DNA from: Candidatus Helarchaeota archaeon
GTDB taxonomy: Archaea; Asgardarchaeota; Lokiarchaeia; Helarchaeales; HEL-GB-A
Reading direction: 5' to 3'
DNA length: 64,000 bases
Assembly (NCBI GenBank): GCA_013375405.1
Contig: JABXJU010000001.1
Location: 1 to 64,000, forward strand
The translations under genes and the position numbers were made by a program. The notes under the pieces were generated by a model. That model searched no databases. It was not told the origin of the DNA and saw only the letters and a list, made by a program, of their open reading frames with translations. This document shows positions 17,901-27,100 of the stretch, in pieces (the stretch's first letter is position 1; each line of letters begins with the position of its first letter).

Positions 17901-18878
17901 TCGAATTTTCTGAAACATTATAATAATAGCTTGGAAAATAATAAAGTTTTAGATGAGGAATCCTCGTTACAAAGTAATATTCAGGATACTCATATGTTAT
18001 TAAGAAAAGGTAGTTCACAAATTGATGTTTTTCTTAAAGAAAATTTAAAAAGGTTTGCAGATTTCTCAACAATTACTGAAGAACAAATGAAAGCGTGGCA
18101 GAAAACGACAAATATAATTGAAAATGCTCTACAGAAATTGGGAGATAACCTGGCTGAAAATAAAATGATTGAAAGGATTTATTTCGTGATTAAAGCATTT
18201 GAAGGCTATCGCGCTGAATTGAAATATCTGGCAAAAGCGATTCATACGAAATCCTCCCAATTGAAAGATAAACTCGTTTCTCTATTATCTAATTCAAGAT
18301 TAGAGGGAACACTAGATCCAATAAACGATATTCTAACTCTAACTACTTTAAAACCAATTACTAACGCAACCCACGCCTTTTTAAAGGAGTTAGAAGAAGA
18401 AATTGGCGGAGTTCTCCAAATTGATTTTCTCCAAAAAGAGGAAATTCCAAAGGAGATTGAAGATAAAAAACAATATTTGCTTCAACTTCGATATCTACTA
18501 ATCATACACCGAAGTGTCGGATCTGCACTTTACCATCGCAAATTCGGGACCTGGGAAATTGACCCCGATTTGATTAGTGGCTTTTTAACTGCCATCCAGT
18601 CCTTCGGTTCAGAAATTAAAGCAAAATCGGTGCCCATCCGGAAAATGGCGTATAAGGAATTCGAAATTTTACTTAATCAAGGCGAATTAGTTGTGACTGC
18701 GTTAATTGTCGATGGCAAAACTTCTGAATGGCATGAAATGAAGTTAGCCACCTTTATGAAGGAATTTGAAGACAAGTTTAGGGAAAACTTAGCGGTATGG
18801 AGCGGTGAATTAACACAATTCAAAACTGCTGGGTTGATGATAGATCAAATTTTTGAACTCTATCGCGCGTATATTTAA
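14919..18878 (+). CDS. 1319-residue alpha-toroid / zinc-ribbon / coiled-coil protein with C-terminal longin-like domain
   Basis: Residues about 25-370 hold helical repeats of the prenyltransferase/terpene-cyclase toroid type (LQTGGYSNRIDGDTADLW; LKRGDGGYSEQIMDTMSN). Zinc-ribbon cysteines are inserted in them (C120/C123, C134/C137, C148/C151, C169/C172, C200/C203). Residues about 375-420 look like a winged helix (IAKKTSVSEDMVESVAYYLL). A charged coiled coil fills about 450-1170. The last 130 residues contain DPDLISGFLTAIQSF and FEDKFRENLAVWSGELTQF, shared with the cytoplasmic tail of the 9152 protein. No toroid catalytic residues could be assigned. A TATA-like stretch near 14885-14896 and no ribosome-binding site suggest a leaderless transcript. 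A scaffold or trafficking-type role is inference only. Confidence 0.75.
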   Translation: MINELPWIIKAKDSKFPIDLPINTQGMMNFLKSGENTEGFYNSLEETFWAVIYLKKLGAFPETNRKKLITYILKHQLQTGGYSNRIDGDTADLWSTFYAIALLHMMGVFKERPFDEQVFCSNCGKKQLFKTESCFNCKSPLAAKKKPCIICNRVVQKSSSSDTKWENLCSLCHENFLENIEFILKLQKSKGFKHCELEKCIICKGRPSYKSTFFAINALLILDSVDRLDIKEILGFLKKDQYTQEIDRIFQILSYYLLDTEDIDYVALLESIIPFQHQNSGFGIEKKMPVVLDTFWSVVPFYLLKQINLIQLGAIYNFLLGLKRGDGGYSEQIMDTMSNILSSILSYLIILMVFDPLIEQIEDAILRQCSSKDKIYLAPIAKKTSVSEDMVESVAYYLLSKEWFAGKILDQLDYFNDYLETSNVVTQKIGRSLIKTIQNQKPIEINLSEFSKNFEFPNAEERVKTVSFDLIVKNFIEGEIKEIKKTFKKFYLLSNINLPRNFITLEQKIPVDTIFDEKAQISPTRQTIEVTFQQFLAIPHTITEEISKLLEQKEIEQARKKLELGVTSFNKEIDEFEGNLTEILSKFRYIDFKETMKDFFEQWPINKKTLILYMDKFKDKMTGLIDEKEKSKEHEELLSKEQRIIKNFEEYLQLFIDKVDLLTQNFKKFFQQNYKNHQLANIKVLELNENIDAFFKDLTEKNSQFNESIEITQITETVKASKNLLDSKIKLLKEIFEEATKILTVRENLPNKIDEDIQTFKAKLAESQTLIKEKIEKKEFELVSKELETQDNNIIAFNTTISQNLEKDIGNKLASFTNFNISFNEFRVLLKNKLKQLEIEWTSQKEELLTTFHEKTELTKKNELNNKVKKFLETETERFDSLKHDIENLIKHENIQEAKSKLETAISEFNQTCNEFELEINTSIKEISRQYKTFKKLVNTIVLELENDKVFLLQSMRTLLDQINNLSAEKDLLTQQKKLEHIIKNQKLVISKQFSNFLKHYNNSLENNKVLDEESSLQSNIQDTHMLLRKGSSQIDVFLKENLKRFADFSTITEEQMKAWQKTTNIIENALQKLGDNLAENKMIERIYFVIKAFEGYRAELKYLAKAIHTKSSQLKDKLVSLLSNSRLEGTLDPINDILTLTTLKPITNATHAFLKELEEEIGGVLQIDFLQKEEIPKEIEDKKQYLLQLRYLLIIHRSVGSALYHRKFGTWEIDPDLISGFLTAIQSFGSEIKAKSVPIRKMAYKEFEILLNQGELVVTALIVDGKTSEWHEMKLATFMKEFEDKFRENLAVWSGELTQFKTAGLMIDQIFELYRAYI

Positions 18879-18960
18879 TTAATAGAACTCTCCTCGGCGG
18901 TGTTTGAAGTAGTAGCTTTTTTCAGTAAACCTAATCCAAGATTTTATTGATTAAATCACC

Positions 18961-20034
18961 TTAATCCATCTTTATTAGGCGTTCAGCTAGATCTTCAAAT
19001 ATTTTATCCACATTTTCCCCAGTTTTTGCTGAAGTTTCTATAAAACTTAGATCTAACTTTTCCGCCAAATCCTTTCCATCTAATCTATTTATTTGGCGTG
19101 GTAAATCTATTTTATTCCCAATTAAAAATCCAGGTTTTTCCCCGAGAGCACTTGATAGATCTAAATACCAGTGCTCTACATTATCAAAAGTTTTCGGGTT
19201 TGTTACGTCATAAAGAATTAATACAGCGTTACTCCCCTTATAAAAATTATTCCGTACTTTATTGAATAGGTCTTGTCCTGCAATATCCCAGAGATTATAT
19301 TTTACCAAAGTTGTATCCTTATAATCCATATTTTTTAAAGAGACTTGGACTCCCAACGTAGGGATATATAGTTCACGAAACGCTTTATCAACAAAACGTA
19401 ATAACAGAGTAGTTTTCCCGACCCGAGGATCCCCTATTACAACAACCTTAAAGGAATATTTATGTTTGTATTGTTTTTGTACCTGAGCTGCTATTTGATA
19501 TCTCGTAATCTCATCTTGTTGACAAGAATCTAGAAACTCTTTTAGTTGATTAAAGAGAGTCTTTAGAGAACCCGTGATATCTTCATTGTTTTTGATCGAG
19601 TCCTTCAGGCTCTCCATCGGAGTAATTAATTTCACGAGGTCTTCCATTGTTTTGTAGATCACGGATGTATACTTTTCATTAAAAAGGACTGAAATAGTTG
19701 CTAGTATTACCCCTCCACGAGCTTCAGGTTCTGTTAATTCAAATACAAATATAACAGCTGTCATGTGCAATTTAGGTAAAGATAATACCGAAAGATGTTC
19801 AGGAGGGGGCATAGCACCATCTTCACCTGCAAGAATGGAAACCGATTTAATAGAAATTTCTGTCAATGTTATATTCGCAAATTCCTCAGGATACCACGCA
19901 ATAGCTTCTGGCCCCATTTCCCCGAATTTCGAAATAACAATCCCTTTTAGGACATCTTTTTCGGATTTTTCCACATTATAGTCTTCCTTATTATCCATTT
20001 TTAGTTTAAAATATCTAACTGTGTCCAACTTCAT
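18961..20034 (-). CDS. Longin-like domain fused to a Ras/Rab-type small GTPase
   Basis: Residues about 28-135 form an alpha/beta domain (GIVISKFGEMGPEAIAWYP; ARGGVILATISVLF) of the longin-like kind seen on Asgard GTPases. A helical linker follows (about 135-190), then a complete G domain: GDPRVGKTT (201-209), T226 in PTLG, WDIAGQ (249-254), NKID (307-310) and TSAK (334-337). All catalytic motifs are intact, including the switch-II glutamine. There is no C-terminal prenylation cysteine, so membrane binding, if any, would come through the N-terminal domain. A start at Met13 is also possible. It converges on the 1319-residue gene, whose C-terminus also looks longin-like. Confidence 0.9.
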   Translation of the reverse strand: MKLDTVRYFKLKMDNKEDYNVEKSEKDVLKGIVISKFGEMGPEAIAWYPEEFANITLTEISIKSVSILAGEDGAMPPPEHLSVLSLPKLHMTAVIFVFELTEPEARGGVILATISVLFNEKYTSVIYKTMEDLVKLITPMESLKDSIKNNEDITGSLKTLFNQLKEFLDSCQQDEITRYQIAAQVQKQYKHKYSFKVVVIGDPRVGKTTLLLRFVDKAFRELYIPTLGVQVSLKNMDYKDTTLVKYNLWDIAGQDLFNKVRNNFYKGSNAVLILYDVTNPKTFDNVEHWYLDLSSALGEKPGFLIGNKIDLPRQINRLDGKDLAEKLDLSFIETSAKTGENVDKIFEDLAERLIKMD

Positions 20035-20086
20035 TCGATAAATGAAATAATAATACTAAATCGCACACTAAAATTTTTCCGCCTAA

Positions 20087-20527
20087 TTAATATGAATGAT
20101 TTAATTTCACTTCATACGGAATTCCATGCTCTACAGAAGTCGTTACAACGCAGTATTTCCTATAAACCTCAAAACACTCTAAAAGATCCTCTTCATCCTC
20201 TGGATCCTTTAGTTTCACATCGATTACAACATCGATCTTAACTATATTAAGAATTTCTCGTTCATATTTTTCGCGAAAGACGTGCGCCATCTTTGATTCA
20301 ACATTTACTACTATTTCCTCGACTTCGATGCCGAATTTTTGCAGGCAAAACATAAAGGAGACTCCCTGACACCCTGCGATGGACACTAACAAAAATTCAC
20401 CGGCACTGGGCCCCAGATCATTTCCATGGAATGATTTCGGCTCATCCATAATGAATTCAGGGAAATCTTTTACGTTAACCTTGAACGCAATATTTTCAAC
20501 CCATGTCGCTTTTACTTGTGTTGGCAT
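20087..20527 (-). CDS. OsmC-family protein
   Basis: The 146-residue protein shows the OsmC fold signatures: GPSAGEFLLVSIAGCQGVSF with the first redox cysteine, and YCVVTTSVEHGIPYEV with the second. OsmC/Ohr proteins reduce organic hydroperoxides, while archaeal OsmC-like proteins are often of unknown substrate. Both cysteines are present, so thiol peroxidase chemistry is possible. It is a single gene on the minus strand with an ATG start. Confidence 0.88.
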   Translation of the reverse strand: MPTQVKATWVENIAFKVNVKDFPEFIMDEPKSFHGNDLGPSAGEFLLVSIAGCQGVSFMFCLQKFGIEVEEIVVNVESKMAHVFREKYEREILNIVKIDVVIDVKLKDPEDEEDLLECFEVYRKYCVVTTSVEHGIPYEVKLNHSY

Positions 20528-20598
20528 TTACATTCACCAATTCTAATTAAAACAATTTTTATAAGTAAGATTATTCACCCTTAACTAAATTTCGTTTA

Positions 20599-20607
20599 AT
20601 TTATAAG
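20599..20607 (+). promoter_or_regulatory. TATA box of a probably leaderless gene
   Basis: ATTTATAAG lies 22-30 nt before the ATG at 20629 and no ribosome-binding site intervenes. This geometry places transcription start at or next to the start codon. Confidence 0.5.
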
Positions 20608-20628
20608 AAAGCTTTCAGAGATGCATTA

Positions 20629-21540
20629 ATGAAATTTCTCAACTATAGGCAGAACGGAACAATTAACTGCGGCATACTCTTAGAGCCGAGCCACGTTCTT
20701 AGTTTAAAAAATGTTATTCAATTTTTAGGGAAAGATCTCTCATTGGTAGAGCGTGATATTGATTTTTTCAATAATTATATCTCTTTAAGACCCGAATTAG
20801 ATGAAGTTTTAAAAAAATCTTCAGATAAAATTGAAAAAATCTCCCTAACTGATGTTAAAATTTTAGCTCCCATTTTAAAACCATCGAAAATAATGTGTTT
20901 AGGGTTAAATTATCGTGATCATGCGGAGGAAACTGGTCAAAAATTGCCAAAACTCCCGATGCTCTTTGCGAAAGCGCCTACTGCAGTTATTGGAATGGAT
21001 GATGAAATCCAAATACCAAAGGTGCGCAAGAAAATTGGGAAAGAACTACGCCCAATTCAATTCCTGGATTACGAGGTAGAATTGGCAATTGTCATCGGCA
21101 AAGAATGTAAACGTGTCCTGGTTGAGGAGGCTCAGAACTACATCTTGGGCTACACGATTCTAAACGATGTATCTGCCAGAATGGAACAAATGGCTGATAA
21201 GCAATTTTTTCGCTCTAAAAGCTTTGATACTTTCGCTCCCTTAGGTCCATGGATTGTGACATCCGACGAAATCCAAGATCCAATGAATTTAAACGTTGAA
21301 TGTAAGGTGAATGGCGAGATAATGCAAAATTCTAACACAAGAAATATGAATTTTAATGTTTATGAGATTGTTTCCTTCATCTCTGAGTCGATCACATTAC
21401 TCCCTGGGGATATAATCGGAACTGGAACCCCTCCTGGAGTGGGTGCAGCAAGGAAACCGCCAAAATCCTTAAAAGCCGGCGATCTCATCGATATGACTAT
21501 CGAAAAAGTTGGTACTTTACGAAATCGCGTTCAGGGATAA
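20629..21540 (+). CDS. Fumarylacetoacetate hydrolase (FAH) family protein
   Basis: The 303-residue protein has an N-terminal cap and a C-terminal FAH core: GLNYRDHAEETGQ, the metal-binding acidic residues in LDYEVELAIVIGKE, and GTGTPPGVGAARKPPKSL. The family hydrolyses or decarboxylates acylpyruvates, fumarylpyruvate, oxaloacetate or 2-hydroxyhepta-2,4-diene-1,7-dioate-type substrates. The catalytic frame looks complete, but the substrate cannot be told. Transcription is probably leaderless from the TATA box at 20599. Confidence 0.9.
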   Translation: MKFLNYRQNGTINCGILLEPSHVLSLKNVIQFLGKDLSLVERDIDFFNNYISLRPELDEVLKKSSDKIEKISLTDVKILAPILKPSKIMCLGLNYRDHAEETGQKLPKLPMLFAKAPTAVIGMDDEIQIPKVRKKIGKELRPIQFLDYEVELAIVIGKECKRVLVEEAQNYILGYTILNDVSARMEQMADKQFFRSKSFDTFAPLGPWIVTSDEIQDPMNLNVECKVNGEIMQNSNTRNMNFNVYEIVSFISESITLLPGDIIGTGTPPGVGAARKPPKSLKAGDLIDMTIEKVGTLRNRVQG

Positions 21541-21664
21541 TGTGTAATAATTGATGTTATCTTTTTATATTATATATCTTTTTAAATTTTCAACGAAATA
21601 ACAATAGTGATTGAGAATCTTGTCGTCTATCATATAGATAAATTATTCTCAGTTATAGAGGTCG

Positions 21665-22297
21665 GTGATCTTCGTCAAATTTAAGAATTGTAATGAGTTC
21701 TTGGAATCGATATTACCCGATCCATCCACTCGGTTACAACACAATACGCAATTGCTGCTTGAATTTACAATAGAATCAAATAAAGAAGAATTCCTTAGTG
21801 AATATATTAATTACTTAATTAAAAAAAATATCTTTATTCTAGTTATCACCCAAGAAGGAAACTCCTCTTTTTATTTCAAGAATTTGAGCGATTATCATAT
21901 CATGTGTATTGAGCTTACAGTTCTAGATTCATCAATTGCCAATTTTGAATTTAAAAAATTTGGCCAAATTCCCTTAAATGAAAATAAAATCCTGTTCGCA
22001 ATTAATAATGTCCTCAACGAATTTAAAGGAAAGAAACATCTGCTAATAATCTTTGATTCACTCACGGATCTTATTCTCTGGCATGATTTCAATGTTGCCT
22101 ATAAATTCATGCGTAAATGCGCTTCAAATCTACGACGAAATGAGCGAATATCTTCAATCTTTCTTATAAATAAAACGAGCCATTCCCTACAAGAACTCGC
22201 AGCATTTGAAACTTTATTTGACGGCATTATAGTTTCAGAGGGCGTGAATGAATGCAAACTGAAGGGTACCGTCAAATATCGGCATACTATCCAATAA
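21665..22297 (+). CDS. Degenerate RecA/KaiC-like domain protein of unknown function
   Basis: The 210-residue frame starts at GTG 21665 behind GAGGTC. The second half looks like the Walker-B half of a KaiC/RecA fold (HLLIIFDSLTDLILW, then helices and ETLFDGIIVSEG). The first half has no P-loop G-x4-GK[ST], so ATP binding in the usual way is unlikely. Archaea carry many such KaiC-like paralogs in regulation. The assignment rests on pattern alone. Confidence 0.55.
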   Translation: MIFVKFKNCNEFLESILPDPSTRLQHNTQLLLEFTIESNKEEFLSEYINYLIKKNIFILVITQEGNSSFYFKNLSDYHIMCIELTVLDSSIANFEFKKFGQIPLNENKILFAINNVLNEFKGKKHLLIIFDSLTDLILWHDFNVAYKFMRKCASNLRRNERISSIFLINKTSHSLQELAAFETLFDGIIVSEGVNECKLKGTVKYRHTIQ

Positions 22298-22309
22298 ATT
22301 TCTGATTCT

Positions 22310-22543
22310 TCATTTGTAATAGAGTTCTCTGTTTCGATATTTATACAAACCAATGATGAGGAAAATACTTCCGAAAATTGTTAAACATAATCCAGCAATA
22401 AAGAATCCTAAACTCATCACTCTCATCATCTCTTCGACTGGATCAATGCTCATTAATTTAAACATATAGGCCATAATTATAAATGTGACTCCACCCGGTG
22501 CCGTAGCGCCTCCTGCAATCAGAAATCCTAAATGACCCGCCAT
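22310..22543 (-). CDS. Small two-helix membrane protein
   Basis: The 77-residue protein has two predicted membrane helices (GGVTFIIMAYMF region and GFFIAGLCLTIFGSIFLIIGLY) and a short basic/tyrosine-rich tail. GGGAGA lies before the ATG at 22543. It converges with the KaiC-like gene, leaving a 12-nt gap. No family was recognised. Confidence 0.55.
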   Translation of the reverse strand: MAGHLGFLIAGGATAPGGVTFIIMAYMFKLMSIDPVEEMMRVMSLGFFIAGLCLTIFGSIFLIIGLYKYRNRELYYK

Positions 22544-22739
22544 ATTTTCATATCTCCCGTAATATATCCTTTATATCCTTTTTTTCAAAAATCTTATATT
22601 TAAATATTATGGAATAGTTCCTTTCGCTGGGCACTTATGGGAAAATTAAAAATGATTCTTTTTATATCATTTTAAATTAAAAAAGAATACTTGTGAACAT
22701 AATTTATTTAGTTTATTTAGCATGTATTCTATGATTTAA

Positions 22740-23477
22740 ATGCCAGTAGCTCCGAAATTCGCCTCTACTGTTATTCTTTATAGACTACAAAGTGGCACGG
22801 AGGACTCGAATAAGTGTCAATTCGAGGTATTTCTCATTCAACGATCAAAAAAAATGAGATTTCTTGGAGGAGTACATGCCTTTCCTGGTGGGAAATTAGA
22901 GGATGAGGATATTCAAGAAAAAAATCTTGCTCGATGTAAAGGGTTTGATAAAAACCGAGCACATCAGATGATTTTAGATAAAAATACTTTTCATCAACAT
23001 AGAAATTACAGTTTAGGGTTCTGGATTACTGGAATTCGTGAACTATTTGAGGAAGTTGGTATTTTATTTGCTTACGATAACAAAAATTCCCTCCTGAATC
23101 TATCTGACCCAAAACTTCAAAAAAAGTTTGAGGGGTACAGAAATAAATTATTGGAAAAAAAGATGGTCTTATCTGACATTATGGCGCAAGAAGACTTATA
23201 TTATGCTGTAGATAAGCTCCATTATTTTCGCCATTTCATCACTCCCGAACTTTCTCCAATCCGCTACGACACACGATTTTTTCTCGCAGAACTCCCTCCC
23301 AACCAAACTGTAAAACCAACAACGACTGAGATCATATCGAGCGAGTGGGCTAAGCCATCTGCAACCTTAAAGCGTTATCGTAAAAAGGAGATTATCCTGA
23401 TTCCGCCCCAACACTCTTGTCTTTCAAGTTTGCGAAAAGTAGCAGATATTCGAGATTTTTGTAAATCTTTATACTAA
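22740..23477 (+). CDS. Nudix hydrolase (NUDT19/RppH-like long form)
   Basis: The 245-residue protein contains the FPGGKLEDED strand and the catalytic helix GIRELFEEVGILFA, matching the RExxEExG core of the Nudix box. About 60 residues are inserted between the two, as in NUDT19-type CoA-diphosphate hydrolases. The family cleaves nucleoside diphosphates linked to another moiety; a CoA or acyl-CoA substrate is possible from the insertion but not proven. The ATG lies about 28 nt after an AT-rich TTTATTTAG, so the transcript may be leaderless. Confidence 0.85.
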   Translation: MPVAPKFASTVILYRLQSGTEDSNKCQFEVFLIQRSKKMRFLGGVHAFPGGKLEDEDIQEKNLARCKGFDKNRAHQMILDKNTFHQHRNYSLGFWITGIRELFEEVGILFAYDNKNSLLNLSDPKLQKKFEGYRNKLLEKKMVLSDIMAQEDLYYAVDKLHYFRHFITPELSPIRYDTRFFLAELPPNQTVKPTTTEIISSEWAKPSATLKRYRKKEIILIPPQHSCLSSLRKVADIRDFCKSLY

Positions 23478-23482
23478 CTTTT

Positions 23483-23896
23483 TTAGATTGCTTCATCAAT
23501 GGCTTCATTCGCAAGTCTATCTGCATGTTCATTTTGTTCTCGTCGGATATGCGTATAAATAACCTTTTCAAAAGCAATTTCCATGGCTTTGATTTCCACA
23601 AATAATTTCCGTAGGTGTTCTTTTCGGACCTGATAAATTCCAATTAATTGACGTATTAATAATTGAGAATCAGAGAAGACATGTACAATACCTTTACAGC
23701 TTTTTATTGCAAGTTTTAATGCGTTACGAAGCGCTAGATATTCAGCCTCATTATTTGTATGGTCAAAACCCAAAAATTTCTTATGCTCCTTAATAATATT
23801 TCCTTCGGTATCTGTAATTAGGATCCCAATTCCAGCCGGTCCTGGATTACCACGTGAGGCTCCGTCAATATGAACGTTAATTTCTTTTATATTCAT
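23483..23896 (-). CDS. rnhA: Ribonuclease HI-like protein
   Basis: The 137-residue protein has the RNase HI acidic set: D in HIDGASRGNPGPAG, E in NNEAEYLAL, D in VFSDSQLL and D in NEHADRLANEA. It would cut RNA in RNA-DNA hybrids during replication and repair. ATG 23896 is preferred to an in-frame TTG nine bases upstream because typical sequences begin near MNIKEINVHIDG. It converges with the Nudix gene with a 5-nt gap. Confidence 0.9.
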   Translation of the reverse strand: MNIKEINVHIDGASRGNPGPAGIGILITDTEGNIIKEHKKFLGFDHTNNEAEYLALRNALKLAIKSCKGIVHVFSDSQLLIRQLIGIYQVRKEHLRKLFVEIKAMEIAFEKVIYTHIRREQNEHADRLANEAIDEAI

Positions 23897-24145
23897 ATAT
23901 AACAAACTTTTCTTCTATTTTATGCTTGTAATTATTACCTATATTTAAAAAACTTAAAAAGTAATTATACTCTTAAATATCTCTAGTATTATCAAATATT
24001 TATACATCTTTTCTAAAGAACTACACACAATTTTAGAGCGAACATATATTTTAAAGTTACAACTCAAAGAAATATTTCAAATCTGAAAATTATTGTCAAT
24101 GCTAGTTAATTTTAAGTTAATATTAAATGTATAGAAGGGCTTTAA

Positions 24146-27100
24146 ATGAAAAAAAAGATGTCTGGTTTGTTTATTATATTAATTTTTATGTTGATGCCTT
24201 TAGTAACTATTCAACTAGTTACGGCGACTGAATCATTTTCGGATATTAATTTCGAAGAACCACATGATAATTACATTGATACGCCTCCAACATTTTTAGT
24301 AAATTCTACCCCAGAACAACCTTGGAAGAAAACTGATGTCGATTTTACAGGAAGTATTGGTGACGAAGGTGAATATGCTATAGAATTTTCAAGGGAACTA
24401 TCCTTAAATGGAGCGCTACCTGGAAGATTAGCAGCTGTGGAAGGGAGTGTAGAAGTCGGGTTTAAAATGGGAATTAGATATGATATCACGTTTGGTTATG
24501 AATTTGGGGTCGATTATTATCACTGGGCCAATGATATGGCGGTTTCAGCGGGCCAAGAATTTAGTTATTGCACATACGTGGAAGCTGATCCAGATACTTT
24601 TAGTTTATGGGCTGATATCTCAATTGAACCCTTCATAGAAATGTGGGCCGATTTTGATGTCTATCTTGAATTGGCGGGATATACGATTGTGGATTGGGAG
24701 AAATACTGGTCACTTGACCTTTCATTGCCTATAAAAGTGTCTCCCAACTTAGATCTTGGGGCGTTATTAGAAAGTGGTTTACTTACCCCCATTGGAGAGT
24801 TATATAGCTCTCCTAAAATCGGGCTCGGATTAGAACTCCCAGGGCGATTAGAATATAGTTTAGGGAGCTATGCTGGGGTCTACTTTGATGCGGGAGTGGG
24901 TGTTTATGCCCAATTCCAAATTCGGGGATTATTAGAAAGTTTACTTGAATTAACAGGAGATGCAAATGCTAAATTTGATGGAGCGAAATCTAACCTCGAT
25001 TTAAAATATTATGATGTAGGAAAAGAAAATTTAAAATCAATTAATATTCACGTGCCCCTAAGTTCCGCTGGGAAGGTCGTTGAAATTCTGGCTCATGAAT
25101 TTGAATACTCGATAGAACCTGGAATTCTCCTATCTTGGGATGGCCACTTGGATCTAGGTGCTTATTTACGCATTCCCACACCAACTAAATATATTGAGGT
25201 CGCGAGGACGGTCACGGAGAGAGTGTGTGATTGGCTTCCATGGCCGCTGGGAAAAGTATGTGATACCGTGACGAAAACTGTCTTTGATTGGGTTGAAGTT
25301 GCAGCTACGGTCGTTCCCGATATTGACTGGAGCTGGGATTATAGCTGGGAGGCTGAAGATGAATGGTGGATTCCCTTCTTTACTATTCCACTATTAAAAT
25401 CAAACGCTCAAGCATTAGATCGGATAAAAGTATTAGAATCTAAGGAATATCCTCTCTCTATAACCCAGAATTGGGGGGATACTTGGAGTGACAATTGGAC
25501 TTTGAGCCTTGGACCTAGCGCGCTTCGCCTCTCGGCTTACGCCGGTTATGCATTAAATATGCTGCTAGAAGGAATGTTATATTCCTATTATAAACCGAAT
25601 GACCAAATTGCGGGGCATCCCTTTAATTATTATGTGGGAGTTGACGGTGACGACGCTGGAGATGGGTCGTTTGGGGGTTCACTTGCCGCTGGTTATAGTT
25701 TAGACCTCAAAATTCCTTATATGGAAGATATTATTGGTCAGGAGGTATGGATTGAGCTTATTGGTTATGGTTTTAATACAAGTGAATTTTCAGGGCTAGA
25801 TATCCCACTATTCGAGGCCGAATATTCGGTTGGTGTCGTGGCAATCAGCCTATCGAGTGAGGCTGAATTCGCAGATCTTGACGATTTAGAAATTGCGCAA
25901 TCTGCCAATGGCTTTCTTGGCACTTGGGAGACAGAGCCTTTCTTCACGGTGAGTGCCTCTCTCGATGGAATGTTATTTCAAGCTATCTCAATGAATCTCG
26001 GATCTGTTGAGGTTGAGTTCCTCTTTAAAGGAACTGGCGATTTAACTGGGAACATTTCAGCAAGTGGTGCTGGCTCTTTCGACTCAAGCCAAATGCAGTG
26101 GGACAAACCCGGGGATATCAATTACGCAAATATCTATCCCGATCCGGATGCAGAAAAGGGTGATATTATTGATATTCTAATAAATAATTTGAAGTATAAT
26201 TTGGATCTCGATTTGGTCATCCGAGTCTCGGCATCATTATATGCGCAATATGGATATCTTGATTTTTCGCATGATTTTGAGATAGATCTGCTCACCAACC
26301 TTGAAGCCGATGTGAATGAAGATGTTCAAGAACAGATAGAAGTCACCGCGGGATTCAAGCCTGCAAAAATTACTGACATTCCCGAAGAAGTCACCGCGGG
26401 CATTCCCTTCTTAGTAAAATGGGAAACCTCAAATTCGACTTTAGGTCAAACAAGGTTGCAATATGGGCAAACCCCCTATCCAAGAGCTGTTTATTCTGAT
26501 GCAACTTCTTTCCAACCATATAGTGGCAGTGGAATCCATGAATTTAATGAAACTATTATCCTAAATAACACTGGAACTTGGTATTTTCTCGTCTATTTAA
26601 ATTCCTCAACTCCTCCCTTTCATTATTACAGCAAAAATTTAACTACTATAGTAAGACCTAGGCTTAATATCACAACAATTCCCCAAAATGCCACCGCAGG
26701 TGAAGCCGTTACAATAGAATGGAATATTTTTGGCCCATCTTCTGTAGAATCTACAAATCTTCGCTATAGTGAGTCTCCTAATCCAATGTCTGATCCTGGG
26801 ATCGGAACGCCGATTCAATCGGGCAGTGCAGGTACATATTCTACTCAAATTACCTTTGATGAAGTAGGGATTTATTATTTCGTAGCTCATGCCCAGGTTG
26901 ATAGAGAGGGCGATGACTATTTTAGTGAAGTAGTTTCTATCAAAATCCTTCCAAATATGACAATACTTATATTACCTTCCCCTCATAACGCAAGTTATGA
27001 GTTCACGGTCAATTGGTCCATATTAGGGGCTGATTATATCGATCGAACCTATCTAGAATACAGCCAAAACGCTAGTTTCGCTGAAAATGTCTTTTCCACT

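Noticed and set aside
20629..21540. Linking the FAH-family protein to aromatic-acid degradation
   Set aside because: No companion ring-cleavage genes lie nearby; the family acts on many substrates.
22099..22353. 84-residue minus frame antisense to the KaiC-like gene
   Set aside because: Overlaps two better-supported genes and shows no domain pattern.
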